Below are positions 1 to 8,222 of a stretch of DNA of 64,000 nucleotides, in pieces. The notes beneath the pieces were generated by a model. That model did no database searches, was not told the DNA's origin, and was given only the letters and a program-made list of their open reading frames with translations. A program made the position numbers and the translations under genes. The stretch's first letter is position 1. Every line of letters begins with the position of its first letter. The stretch comes from an uncultured Slackia sp. (GTDB lineage Bacteria; Actinomycetota; Coriobacteriia; Coriobacteriales; Eggerthellaceae). The stretch is from contig NZ_CAKTVX010000001.1 in NCBI RefSeq assembly GCF_934630525.1, forward strand, positions 186,001-250,000. The letters are read 5' to 3'.

Positions 1-984
1 AATGGCTTTCAGCTGCAGCGCGGCTTTTCCATCGTGGAATCTGACGTAGTGTTCGTTCCTGTACCGCTTTCTCATGTGTTTGGCCTGGTGGGAACATATG
101 CGACGATTTTGTCGGGTGCGACATTGGCGACGTTGGTGAAATATCGCCCGCAAACGGCCCTGGCATTTTTGAACGACGTTCGTGCCACGATTCATATGGG
201 CGTTTCCACGATGTTCGTGCGCGAGCTCCGTCTTGCCACGGGCAATGCGTGGAACCTTTCGAGCCTTCGCGCCGGTCTTGTTGCGGGCGCGAGCTGCCCC
301 GAATCGGTGGTGCTTGAATTCGAGCGTCGTTTCGGCTGCCGCATTATGCAGAGTTATGGCATGAGCGAAACCGCGGCCACGCTCACGGTGACGCCGTTGT
401 CGATGGACGCAAGGGGCCGTTGCGAAACGGTGGGAACGCTCGTCGACGGGGCCGAGGTGAAGCTGGCCGATGGCACGAACGAGATTCTCGTGAAATCGCC
501 TTCACTTATGCGCGGCGTTATTGGCTCATCTGGCGAACTTGAGCTCGACCTTGACGACGAGGGCTATTTCCATTCGGGCGATGTTGGGTCGATTGACGAA
601 GCCGGCATGCTTTCCATCACGGGACGCATCAAGGATATGATCATTCGCGGCGGCATCAACATTTTCCCCGCTGAAGTCGAGCGCGTGTATTCGTCGAATG
701 ATATCGTCGCCGATTGCTGCGTCGTTGGATACCCCGATCCCGAGCTGGGCGAGCGCACGTGCCTGTGCGTCATCCCCAAGCCCGAGGTCGAAATGACCAC
801 GTTCGAGATGCGCGAATTCGCGAAGGGCAAAGTCGAGAAATGCAAGATTCCCGATACAGTGCTCAAGATGGACGACTTCCCTCATTTGGGCAATGGTAAG
901 ATTGACAAGCGTGCCTTGCGCGCCCATGTTGAAGACTTGTTTGGGTCGATCGGAAGGTTCCGCACGGCTCAGAATGCGCGGTGA
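1..984 (+). CDS. AMP-forming acyl-CoA ligase, 5'-truncated by the window edge
   Basis: The reading frame is open from base 1, so the true start lies to the left; 327 residues are visible. They cover the later part of an ANL-family adenylating enzyme: SYGMSETAAT (adenylate-binding A5-type motif), GYFHSGDVG, the hinge GRIKDMIIRGGINIFPAEVE and the C-terminal catalytic lysine region GNGKIDKRAL. Such enzymes activate a carboxylic acid with ATP and transfer it to CoA. The stop overlaps the GTG of the next gene (GTGA), an acyl-CoA dehydrogenase relative, so the two are probably translationally coupled and act on the same acyl-CoA. A CaiC-like role (carnitine/betaine-type acids) is possible because of this pairing but is not shown; the substrate is unknown. 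Confidence 0.9.
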   Translation, partial: NGFQLQRGFSIVESDVVFVPVPLSHVFGLVGTYATILSGATLATLVKYRPQTALAFLNDVRATIHMGVSTMFVRELRLATGNAWNLSSLRAGLVAGASCPESVVLEFERRFGCRIMQSYGMSETAATLTVTPLSMDARGRCETVGTLVDGAEVKLADGTNEILVKSPSLMRGVIGSSGELELDLDDEGYFHSGDVGSIDEAGMLSITGRIKDMIIRGGINIFPAEVERVYSSNDIVADCCVVGYPDPELGERTCLCVIPKPEVEMTTFEMREFAKGKVEKCKIPDTVLKMDDFPHLGNGKIDKRALRAHVEDLFGSIGRFRTAQNAR

Positions 985-2174
985 TAGCAATGGGAATGTA
1001 TGAAGAGAACGCTCACGCCGTCGAAGTGGTCGACGCGTTTGCGAAAAAATATCTGACGGAAGATAACGTGCGACAGTGGATCAAATCGCGTGGCGTGCCC
1101 AGGTCGGTGTATCGAGATTTTTACGCGAGCGAGCTTGGCTCATACGTTAAGCCGGCGAATATTGGCGGCAAGAGCTGTGGCTTCGTTGAGCGCGCTGCGG
1201 TGATTGCTCGCCTCACCGAGCATGCGGGCGCAACGTTGCCGTTTCTGTCTGACATGATTTCCATGGCGCTCATGTCTACCATGCGCGAGCTTTCCCAGGA
1301 AGAAATCGCGCACGACTTCATGGTTCGCAATGGCCGCGTGTCGTTTTCGCAGGCTTTTACCGAGGCGAATGCCGGCACCGATGCGTCGGCCGTGAAAACC
1401 ACGGTGTCGCTTGAAGACGGTGGCATTTATCTGGATGGCCGCAAATCGTTCGTGTCGAATGGCCAATTCGCGCCCGAGACGCTCGTGCTCGCGAGCGACC
1501 CGATGTTCGGTGGCGCCGATGGCGGCTTCTCGTTGTGGCTCGTGCCGCTTTCCCGACCGGGCATTGCAACGTACCCGCTTAACGCGGTCGGTCAAGAAAT
1601 GCTTTCGGCTGCTGCTATCGAATTCCATCACGTGCGCTTGGCCCCTGAATGGCAAATCCAAACAGAGGGGCGCCTCGATTCTATGTTGAAACGCCAATAT
1701 GAGCTTGGCCGCATTCTTGTGTGCGCTTCGTCGCTTGGCCTGGCGCGCGCTGCCTTCAATGACGCCGCGAAGCATGCTGCGACGCATATGGTGAAGGGGC
1801 GTTTGCTCGCGAGCATTCCGCAGGTGCAAGAGAAGCTCACGAATATGGAAATCAAGCTGCGATCCATGCAGGCGCTTATCGTGGATGCTGCGAATGCCGC
1901 CGACCAGAATGGCGAAGCGGGCGAGAGCCTGTCCCATTTGGATTCAGCGCTCATGAAATACTACGTACCGAAGGCGGCGACCGAGGTCGCCGATGACGCC
2001 ATGCAGATTTTCGGCGCCATGGGGTATACCGATGAAACGCGCGTGAGCCGTATTTGGCGAGATTGCCGAGGCAACCAGCTTGCTCAAGGCAGCGATGACA
2101 TCATGGCCCATGTGGCGGCAAAGTTCATCATGGCTGAATTCATGCAGCCTGAATACGAAGCGGAGGAGCTGTAG
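981..2174 (+). CDS. acyl-CoA dehydrogenase family protein lacking both usual catalytic glutamates
   Basis: 397 residues, about the usual family length. The flavin/substrate signature is recognisable as FTEANAGTDAS (about residue 126), followed by GRKSFVSNGQFA, and the C-terminal domain contains MQIFGAMGYTDE and RDCRGNQLAQGSDDIM. In MCAD-type enzymes the base is the Glu before GT in the C-terminal motif; here that position is Gln (QGS). In the alternative isovaleryl-type position, in the helix ending RILVCASSLGLA, my hand alignment gives Gly. The protein may be a CaiA-like reductase or a non-dehydrogenase relative. The GTG start overlaps the ligase stop; ATG codons at 990 and 996 are alternatives and none has a strong ribosome-binding site. 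Confidence 0.85.
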   Translation: MIAMGMYEENAHAVEVVDAFAKKYLTEDNVRQWIKSRGVPRSVYRDFYASELGSYVKPANIGGKSCGFVERAAVIARLTEHAGATLPFLSDMISMALMSTMRELSQEEIAHDFMVRNGRVSFSQAFTEANAGTDASAVKTTVSLEDGGIYLDGRKSFVSNGQFAPETLVLASDPMFGGADGGFSLWLVPLSRPGIATYPLNAVGQEMLSAAAIEFHHVRLAPEWQIQTEGRLDSMLKRQYELGRILVCASSLGLARAAFNDAAKHAATHMVKGRLLASIPQVQEKLTNMEIKLRSMQALIVDAANAADQNGEAGESLSHLDSALMKYYVPKAATEVADDAMQIFGAMGYTDETRVSRIWRDCRGNQLAQGSDDIMAHVAAKFIMAEFMQPEYEAEEL

Positions 2175-2221
2175 CTCTTCCTTGCAATTGCCCAGTTTCA
2201 GTGGATTCATTGAACCTGCTC

Positions 2222-2259
2222 AAACCTGCTTAATGCTCGTGGCATTAAGCAGGTTTTTT
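2222..2259 (+). terminator. rho-independent terminator made from palindromic repeat copy 1
   Basis: Fifteen bases (2222-2236, AAACCTGCTTAATGC) pair perfectly with 2242-2256 around a TCGTG loop and the right arm runs into a T-rich tail. It sits 47 bases after the dehydrogenase stop, where a terminator is expected. Its sequence belongs to the repeat family seen again at 2349, 36565, 50088 and 51897, but it is the only copy with a full T tract. Confidence 0.8.
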
Positions 2260-2348
2260 ATTGAAAGGCGTCTGCCTTTTGAAGGCTTTATTGTGAAGGG
2301 CGTGAAATATCGGGCTTTCGTCCCTGGCTCCATTCTGCATCGCCTCGA

Positions 2349-2379
2349 ACCTGTTAAACGCTACGAGCATTTAACAGGT
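2349..2379. repeat. palindromic repeat copy 2
   Basis: ACCTGTTAAACGCT, loop ACG, AGCATTTAACAGGT. The arms pair except for one C/A opposition, which becomes a U-G wobble when the minus strand is transcribed. It lies 127 bases after copy 1 in the same gap. Confidence 0.75.
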
Positions 2380-2476
2380 GTCGCGTCAAACTCGCAATGA
2401 ATGGCTCATATGCTCCAACCGCTCGCCGTGTAGCTTATGCACAAATAGAACCCTAGCGGTTACATTTCGCTCCATT

Positions 2477-2488
2477 TCACTATAGTGA
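2477..2488 (+). promoter_or_regulatory. palindrome with -10-like box upstream of the hydrogenase operon
   Basis: TCACTATAGTGA is a perfect 12-bp palindrome and contains TATAGT (2481-2486), a good -10 hexamer 54 bases before the hydrogenase ATG. No convincing -35 box is present (TTACAT at 2460 is only 15 bases away). Either a promoter or an operator covering one would fit. Confidence 0.4.
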
Positions 2489-2539
2489 TATGCGGCGGGT
2501 AGCAATTCCCGCTTGTTTTATCGCTAGGCAGGAGTGCTT

Positions 2540-5422
2540 ATGGAACTGATAGTCTCGTTGATCATGGTGCCGTGCGTGGCAGCGCTGCTCATGCTCGTCG
2601 TGCGCGCCGACAAGGCTCGCGACGTGCTGTGCGTGGCGTCCGCTGTCGTTATCGCGCTGCTCTCCATCGCGTTCGCCGTCCAATATCTGGGCGCGGGCTC
2701 GTTGTATTTCGACCTTCCCATGAAATACAGCCACTTCCTTGCCGTCGTCAATATCGTCATCGATATCACGGTTGGCCTGTACATCGTGTGCTACTCGGTG
2801 AAGTATCGCCGCGTGCTGCCGCTCGTGCTGGCAATTGGCCAAATTCTTACCACGCTGTGGTTTGAATACAATATCCAGCGCGAGGTGCAGTTCGAAAGCC
2901 AAATGCATGTCGACTCGCTTAGCATCATCATGGTGCTCATCATTGGCATCGTTGGCACGGGAATCTGCGTGTACGCGCTTGGCTACATGAAAGATTTCCA
3001 GGCGCATCATCCCGAGCAGAAGGACCGTCGCCCGTGGTTCTTCGCCCTCATGTTTGCGTTCCTTTCCGCAATGTATAACGTCGTGCTTTCCGATAACCTG
3101 TGCTGGATTTACACGGCTTGGGAAGTCACCACGCTGTGCTCGTTCCTGCTCATCGGCTTCACGAAGACCGAAGAGGCCATCAACAACGCGTTCCGCCAAA
3201 TCGTCATGAACATGTTGGGCGGCCTCGCATTCCAGGCAGCAATTCTTTGGCTTGGCCTTCAGGGCCAGTCGCGCCTGTTCAGCGTGTTCTTGGAAACCGC
3301 CGCGAACACGGCCGTTGCCAACCCCGCCGCGGCTGGCGTATTCGTTCTGCCTGTGGCCTTGCTCGCATTCGCCGGCATGACGAAGGCCGCGCAGATGCCT
3401 TTCCACACGTGGCTTTTGGGCGCCATGGTCGCGCCTACGCCCACCAGCGCGCTGCTGCACTCTTCCACCATGGTGAAGGCTGGCTGCTTCCTGCTCATCA
3501 AGCTCTCGCCGCTGTTCCTGGTTTTCCCCGTGGCTTCGGCTATGGTCGTGCTCATTGGCGGTCTTACGTTCTGCATCGCTTCCTTCATGGCCATCTCGCA
3601 GAGCAACGCCAAGCGCGTGCTCGCGTATTCGACCATCGCGAACCTGGGCCTGATCGTCGCCTGCGCCGGCGTCGGCACGCCTGAAGCGGTGTGGGCGGCC
3701 ATCTTCCTGGTCATCTTCCACGCTGTGGCGAAGTCGCTGCTGTTCCTGTGCGTCGGCACCGCCGAGCATCACATTGGCAGCCGCGACATCGAGGACATGG
3801 ACGGCCTGTTCGAGCGCATGCCGCGTCTGGCTCGCTTCATGATGCTCGGCATTATGGCAATGTTCGTGGCTCCGTTCGGCATGCTCGTTTCGAAATGGGC
3901 GACGCTCGCGAGCTTCGCGTCTTCGGGCGAAGTGCTGCTGCTCGTGCTGCTCGCATTCGGCAGCGCCGCAACGTTCATGTTCTGGGGCAAATGGCTCGGC
4001 AAGCTCGCCGGCATCGCCGCCCACGAGCAGAACGTCGAGCTTTCCGTTCATAAGAGCGAATGGTTCGCCCTCGCGCTTATGGCGGTGCTCACGGCGAGCG
4101 CCTGCATCTGCATGCCCACGCTGTCTAACCTGTTCGTGCAGCCGTTCCTCGTTGTGACGTATGGCGCGCTCGGCGCGAACATCAGCGTCGACAACATGTA
4201 CATCATGTCCATCATCGCGCTCGCGGTTGTGGTTATGCTCTTCGGCACGCTTGGCATGTCGAAGTCGAAGAAGAAGACCGTGCCTGTGTATATGGCGGGC
4301 ATCACCGTCAACTCCGATGAGCGATTGTTCCGTGGCTCGTTGGGCGGCGAAGTGAAAGCCACGTCGCGCAACTGGTATATGAACGAGCTGTTCGGCGAAA
4401 AGGTGCTCGACAAGCCTGCCACTATCGTGACTGCTGTGATCATGGTCGTGGGCCTGGTCGCGAGCCTTGCGGGTTCGCAGGTGGGCACCGAGAACTTCGT
4501 TGGCACGTCGCTTGCCATGTACATGCCGCTTGCCACGATGAACGAGGGCTTGCTGCAAACGCTGCTCGGCATTGTGCTGTTCGCCATCGCCGGCCCCGTG
4601 GTTGGCTGCGTGCTCGCAGGTCTCGACCGTAAAATCACGGCTCGCATGCAGGGCCGCGTTGGACCTCCGTTGCTGCAGCCCTATTACGACGTGCGCAAGC
4701 TCATCGAGAAAGACGACATGAGCGTGAACACCGTCGAAGGCACCTACATCACCTTCGCGCTCGTGCTCACGGTTATCGGCGGCGGCGTGTTCTTCGCGGG
4801 CGGCAACTTCCTGATGTGCGTCTTCCTCATCACGCTTTCGGCGCTGTTCTTCATCGTGGCCGCGTATTCTTCGCGCTCCCCGTATTCCGAGGTTGGCGCC
4901 GACCGCGAAACGCTGCAGGTCATGGCCTATGAACCCACCGTGCTCTTCGTTGCCGTGTGCATGTTCTTGGCTCTGGGCACCTTCGATGTCGCGGGCGTCG
5001 CGACCATCGGCCTTCCCATGATCGTCGTGTGCATTCCTGCATTCCTGGCGCTCATGTTCGTGCTTACCATTAAGCTGCGTAAATCGCCGTTCGATTTGTC
5101 GTACAGCCACCACGCGCACCAAGAGCTCGTGAAGGGCGTGACGACCGAAATGAGCGGCCGCACGCTGGCGAAGGTCGAGGTCATGCACTGGTGCGAGACC
5201 ACGTTGTTCCTGGGTTGGGTCGCGATGTTCTTCATCTGGGACAACCCGGCATCTATCGTGCTTGCTGTTGTCGTGGCTGCGCTCGCGTTCTTCCTCGAGA
5301 TCTTCATCGACAACAATTTCGCCCGCGTGAAGTGGCAGAAGTGCCTGAAGTGGGCATGGATCGTGGCGCTGGTGTGCGGTCTTGCCAACACTGCCTGGCT
5401 CGTGTTCGCCCTTATCGCGTAA
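2540..5422 (+). CDS. Ech-type hydrogenase membrane subunit: NuoL-like and NuoH-like halves fused
   Basis: 960 residues, roughly the sum of two normal subunits. Residues about 1-600 form an antiporter-like NuoL/HyfB/EchA domain (WIYTAWEVTTLCSFLLIG with the conserved Glu, then MPFHTWLLGAM and ALLHSSTMVKAGCFLLIKL). After a short soluble link (VPVYMAGITVNSDERLFRG), residues from about 665 to the end are a NuoH/HyfC/EchB domain (LDRKITARMQGRVGPPLLQP, YSSRSPYSEVGADRETLQ). The first half should move ions and the second dock the hydrogenase arm at the membrane. The ATG at 2540 was chosen because AGGAG (2530-2534) lies five bases before it. First gene of a tight operon. Separate polypeptides are the rule in Ech, Hyc and Hyf; the fusion is unusual. 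Confidence 0.93.
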   Translation: MELIVSLIMVPCVAALLMLVVRADKARDVLCVASAVVIALLSIAFAVQYLGAGSLYFDLPMKYSHFLAVVNIVIDITVGLYIVCYSVKYRRVLPLVLAIGQILTTLWFEYNIQREVQFESQMHVDSLSIIMVLIIGIVGTGICVYALGYMKDFQAHHPEQKDRRPWFFALMFAFLSAMYNVVLSDNLCWIYTAWEVTTLCSFLLIGFTKTEEAINNAFRQIVMNMLGGLAFQAAILWLGLQGQSRLFSVFLETAANTAVANPAAAGVFVLPVALLAFAGMTKAAQMPFHTWLLGAMVAPTPTSALLHSSTMVKAGCFLLIKLSPLFLVFPVASAMVVLIGGLTFCIASFMAISQSNAKRVLAYSTIANLGLIVACAGVGTPEAVWAAIFLVIFHAVAKSLLFLCVGTAEHHIGSRDIEDMDGLFERMPRLARFMMLGIMAMFVAPFGMLVSKWATLASFASSGEVLLLVLLAFGSAATFMFWGKWLGKLAGIAAHEQNVELSVHKSEWFALALMAVLTASACICMPTLSNLFVQPFLVVTYGALGANISVDNMYIMSIIALAVVVMLFGTLGMSKSKKKTVPVYMAGITVNSDERLFRGSLGGEVKATSRNWYMNELFGEKVLDKPATIVTAVIMVVGLVASLAGSQVGTENFVGTSLAMYMPLATMNEGLLQTLLGIVLFAIAGPVVGCVLAGLDRKITARMQGRVGPPLLQPYYDVRKLIEKDDMSVNTVEGTYITFALVLTVIGGGVFFAGGNFLMCVFLITLSALFFIVAAYSSRSPYSEVGADRETLQVMAYEPTVLFVAVCMFLALGTFDVAGVATIGLPMIVVCIPAFLALMFVLTIKLRKSPFDLSYSHHAHQELVKGVTTEMSGRTLAKVEVMHWCETTLFLGWVAMFFIWDNPASIVLAVVVAALAFFLEIFIDNNFARVKWQKCLKWAWIVALVCGLANTAWLVFALIA

Positions 5423-5434
5423 AGGAGGCTCGCT

Positions 5435-5878
5435 TTGAGTAACGTTTCGAAATCTCCCTGGGTCATCCATTACGACGGCTCTAGCTGCAACGGCTGCGAC
5501 ATCGAGGTGCTCGCCGCGCTCTCGCCGCTTTACGATGCCGAACGCTTCGGCGTCGTGAATACGGGCAACCCGAAGCATGCTGACATTCTTTTGGTCACGG
5601 GCGCCGTGAATGCGCAGAACACCGAAGTGCTGCGCGAGATTTACGACCAGATGATTGAGCCGAAAGTTGTTGTGGCATGCGGCATTTGCGCCTGTTCGGG
5701 CGGCATTTTCCACGATTGCTACAACGTCATTGGCGGCGTTGACCAGGCGATTCCCGTCGATGTGTATGCTCCCGGGTGCGCGATTCGCCCCGAGACCATC
5801 ATCGACGCGGTGGTAGAGGGCATTGGCGTGCTGGAAGAGAAGCGCGCGAAGCTTGCGGAAGCTCGAAAGGGGGCTTAA
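5435..5878 (+). CDS. echC: Ech-type hydrogenase small subunit (NuoB-like)
   Basis: 147 residues. Cysteines fit a [4Fe-4S] cluster next to the NiFe site: SCNGCD (Cys18, Cys21), CGICACSGG (Cys82 to Cys87) and PGC (Cys115). It should pass electrons between the ferredoxin-like subunit and the catalytic subunit. The start is TTG, fixed by a strong AAAGGAGG (5421-5428), since no nearby ATG fits. There are 12 bases after the membrane subunit and 5 before the next gene. It lacks the long Tat-exported N-terminus of uptake hydrogenases, in keeping with a cytoplasmic group 4 enzyme. Confidence 0.93.
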   Translation: MSNVSKSPWVIHYDGSSCNGCDIEVLAALSPLYDAERFGVVNTGNPKHADILLVTGAVNAQNTEVLREIYDQMIEPKVVVACGICACSGGIFHDCYNVIGGVDQAIPVDVYAPGCAIRPETIIDAVVEGIGVLEEKRAKLAEARKGA

Positions 5879-5883
5879 GGGCA

Positions 5884-6666
5884 ATGCAAATGGCTCAGCA
5901 TTTCGAAGACATTTCGATTGACGATATCCTCAGCGTCGCAGAGCGCGAGCACGAGGCGCATTCCCGCTTCGTCCAGGTGCTTTGCATTAATGGCGAAGAA
6001 GGCATCAATTTGGTGTATTCCTATCAAAAAACGGCCGATAAGGGCTATGCGGTGCATAACTATCGCGTGCATGGCGTGAAGCCCGAAATGCATATTCCCT
6101 CGGTTACGAAGTTCTACCTGGTTGCGTTCCCCTTCGAAAACGAGGCGCACGACCTGTTCGGCGTGCAGGTGGACGATATCGCCATCGACTTCAAGGGCGG
6201 CTTCTACAAGGTCGCCATGGATAAGCCCATGACGGTTATTTCTCCTGCTCAGAAAGCCGCGCGTGAAAAGGCCGCGAAATTGGCCGCCGCAAAGGCCGCC
6301 AAGGCTGCAAAGGCCGCCCAAGAGGCTGCCTCGAAAACCGAAGCCGCGGCGGGCGAGGGCGCCCAGGCCGCGCCGGTCATCGATTGGGAGGCCGAGCGCG
6401 CGAAGGTCGAGGCCAAGTGCGCGAATCTTGACGCCGATAAGGCCGCTAAGGTCATGGCTGCTTTTGAGGCGAAGATGAAGAAGGCCCAGGCCGAAGCCGC
6501 CAAGGCGGCTGACGTAAAGCCTGCGGTTGATTGGGAAGCCGAGCGCGCGAAGGTGGAAGCCAAGTGCGCGAATCTGCCCGAAGACAAAGCCGCGAAAGTG
6601 ATGACGGCATTTGAGGCGAAGGTGCGCGCCGCTCAAGGCGACGCGTCTGCGAAAGGCGGTGAGTAG
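5884..6666 (+). CDS. echD: Ech-type hydrogenase NuoC-like subunit with a repetitive Ala/Lys C-terminal tail
   Basis: 260 residues. The first 120 or so are NuoC/EchD-like (VTKFYLVAFPFENEAHDLFGV is the recognisable region). The rest is an Ala/Lys/Glu-rich, probably helical tail containing AAAKAAKAAKAAQEA and then two near-identical units of about 38 residues, each opening DWEAERAKVEAKCANL and ending AFEAK, with one Cys per unit. The 15-residue Ala/Lys stretch is repeated exactly in the ferredoxin subunit of the same operon. The role of the tail is unknown. The open frame continues upstream into echC, but ATG 5884 follows an AAGGGC site and is preferred. Confidence 0.85.
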   Translation: MQMAQHFEDISIDDILSVAEREHEAHSRFVQVLCINGEEGINLVYSYQKTADKGYAVHNYRVHGVKPEMHIPSVTKFYLVAFPFENEAHDLFGVQVDDIAIDFKGGFYKVAMDKPMTVISPAQKAAREKAAKLAAAKAAKAAKAAQEAASKTEAAAGEGAQAAPVIDWEAERAKVEAKCANLDADKAAKVMAAFEAKMKKAQAEAAKAADVKPAVDWEAERAKVEAKCANLPEDKAAKVMTAFEAKVRAAQGDASAKGGE

Positions 6667-6667
6667 C

Positions 6668-7756
6668 ATGGGCAAGGCGACCGTGATTCCTTTCGGCCCG
6701 CAACACCCTGTGTTGCCCGAGCCTTTGCATTTGGATCTCGTGGTTGAAGACGAACACGTTATTGAGGCCATTCCGCAGATCGGCTTCGTGCATCGCGGAT
6801 TGGAGAAGCTCGTTGAGACGCGCGATATCCATCAGTTCATCTATGTTGCAGAGCGCATCTGCGGCATTTGCAGCTTCGGCCACTCGCTCGGCTATGCCGA
6901 GACCATCGAATCGCTCATGGGCGTGGAAGTTCCCAGGCGCGCGCAGTACCTGCGCGTGATTCTGCACGAGCTGTCCCGTGTGCATTCGCACCTGTTGTGG
7001 CTGGGCCTTGCCGCTGACGCCTTCGGTTTCGAGAGCCTGTTCATGCATTGCTGGCGTTTGCGCGAGCGCGTGCTCGACATTTTCGAGGCCACCACGGGCG
7101 GCCGCGTGATTCTGTCGTATGTGCAAATCGGCGGCGTCGTGCGCGATATCGACGCCGACACGCTTCGTTGGATTTGCGACAAGCTCGATTCCATCGAGGG
7201 CGAATATAAGGAAATTCGCGCGACCTTCCTGAAGGATTCCTCGGTGCGCAGCCGTTTGGACGGGGTTGGCTACCTGAGCCAGGAGCAGGCTTCCGAGCTG
7301 TGCATGGTCGGCCCGTTCGCCCGTGCGAGCAATGTGCCGTACGACTGCCGCGTTTTGGGCCATGGCGCCTATGGCGAGCTGAGCGATTTCGCGCCCATCA
7401 CGTCTACCGGCGGCGATTGCCTCGCCCGCGTCGAGGTGCGCTGTGCGGAAGTGAACCAATCTATCGCCATCGTCAAAGAGCTCGCCGCCAAGATTCCCAA
7501 CGACGGCATCGGCGAGAAGAGCAAGCTCAAGCCTGCGGCCGGCGCTCAGGCGTGCAACGTGCTCGAGCAGCCTCGTGGCGAATGCTACTACTACGCGCTG
7601 GGCAACGGCACGGCGAACTTGGAACGCATGCGCATGCGCACGCCTACCACACAGAATCTCGCCGGCATGGTGAAGGCGCTCGAAGGGTGCGATTTGGCCG
7701 ATGTTCCCAACATCATCTTGACGATTGACCCGTGTATCAGCTGTTCGGAAAGGTAG
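6668..7756 (+). CDS. echE: [NiFe] hydrogenase group 4 catalytic subunit (Ech-type)
   Basis: 362 residues. Both nickel-binding motifs are present: RICGICSFGH (Cys65, Cys68, His72) and DPCISC (Cys356, Cys359). The protein ends three residues after the last Cys, so there is no long C-terminal peptide for a maturation protease to remove, as in Ech enzymes. It should catalyse reversible proton reduction to H2 with electrons from ferredoxin. The intact motifs separate it from NuoD of complex I, which lacks these cysteines. ATG 6668 lies one base after the previous stop. No hyp maturation genes are in this window, so they must be elsewhere if the enzyme is active. Confidence 0.95.
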   Translation: MGKATVIPFGPQHPVLPEPLHLDLVVEDEHVIEAIPQIGFVHRGLEKLVETRDIHQFIYVAERICGICSFGHSLGYAETIESLMGVEVPRRAQYLRVILHELSRVHSHLLWLGLAADAFGFESLFMHCWRLRERVLDIFEATTGGRVILSYVQIGGVVRDIDADTLRWICDKLDSIEGEYKEIRATFLKDSSVRSRLDGVGYLSQEQASELCMVGPFARASNVPYDCRVLGHGAYGELSDFAPITSTGGDCLARVEVRCAEVNQSIAIVKELAAKIPNDGIGEKSKLKPAAGAQACNVLEQPRGECYYYALGNGTANLERMRMRTPTTQNLAGMVKALEGCDLADVPNIILTIDPCISCSER

Positions 7757-7760
7757 GGCA

Positions 7761-8222
7761 ATGGGAAGCTTCAAACTGGGGAAGATGACCTTGCGCTCGC
7801 TGTTCGGCAAGCCTGAAACGGTCATGTACCCTCTCGAAAAACGCGACATTCCCGCAGGCCATCGCGGCACGGTTGAAATCGACATGGCGAAATGCATTCT
7901 GTGCGGCATCTGCGTGAAGCGTTGTCCGTGCTCGGCCATCGAGGTCGACAAGGCCGCCGGAACGTGGTCTATCAACCATTTCGGCTGCATTCAGTGCGAC
8001 ACGTGCGTGCGCGAATGTCCGAAGGGCGCGCTTTCCATGAGCATGGAATTCCCGCATGTTGCGGCCGTGAAAACGCGCCAGGTCGAAAGCAAGCCTGAGC
8101 CTACGCCCGAAGAGCTTGCCGCCGAAGCTGCCAAGAAGGCCGAACGCGAGGCGCGCATCGCCGCCGCGAAGGCCGCGAAAGCCGCCAAAGCCGCTCAAGA
8201 AGCCGAAAGCGCGAAGGAATAA
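7761..8222 (+). CDS. echF: Ech-type hydrogenase ferredoxin-like subunit, 2x[4Fe-4S]
   Basis: 153 residues. Two classical clusters, CILCGICVKRCP and CIQCDTCVRECP, occupy the middle; the N-terminus is NuoI/EchF-like. The last 45 residues are an Ala/Lys tail with AAAKAAKAAKAAQEA, identical to a stretch in the NuoC-like subunit. It should be the entry point for electrons from soluble ferredoxin. ATG 7761 follows TAGGGCA, four bases after the catalytic subunit stop. Last gene of the operon; a strong terminator starts 11 bases downstream. Confidence 0.93.
   Translation: MGSFKLGKMTLRSLFGKPETVMYPLEKRDIPAGHRGTVEIDMAKCILCGICVKRCPCSAIEVDKAAGTWSINHFGCIQCDTCVRECPKGALSMSMEFPHVAAVKTRQVESKPEPTPEELAAEAAKKAEREARIAAAKAAKAAKAAQEAESAKE

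Larger units (their letters stand above)
2175..2539. other. intergenic region before the hydrogenase operon
   Basis: This 365-base gap holds two copies of the short palindromic repeat (2222-2256 and 2349-2379), the first also working as a terminator, and a 12-bp palindrome at 2477-2488 close to the hydrogenase start. It is visibly more AT-rich than its flanks. I see no credible coding sequence in it. Confidence 0.6.

Noticed and set aside
2480..5884. 1,134-codon open frame antisense to the hydrogenase genes
   Set aside because: It is His/Arg/Glu/Asp-rich with no recognisable domain and mirrors a strongly coding + strand in GC-rich DNA; it is a shadow frame.
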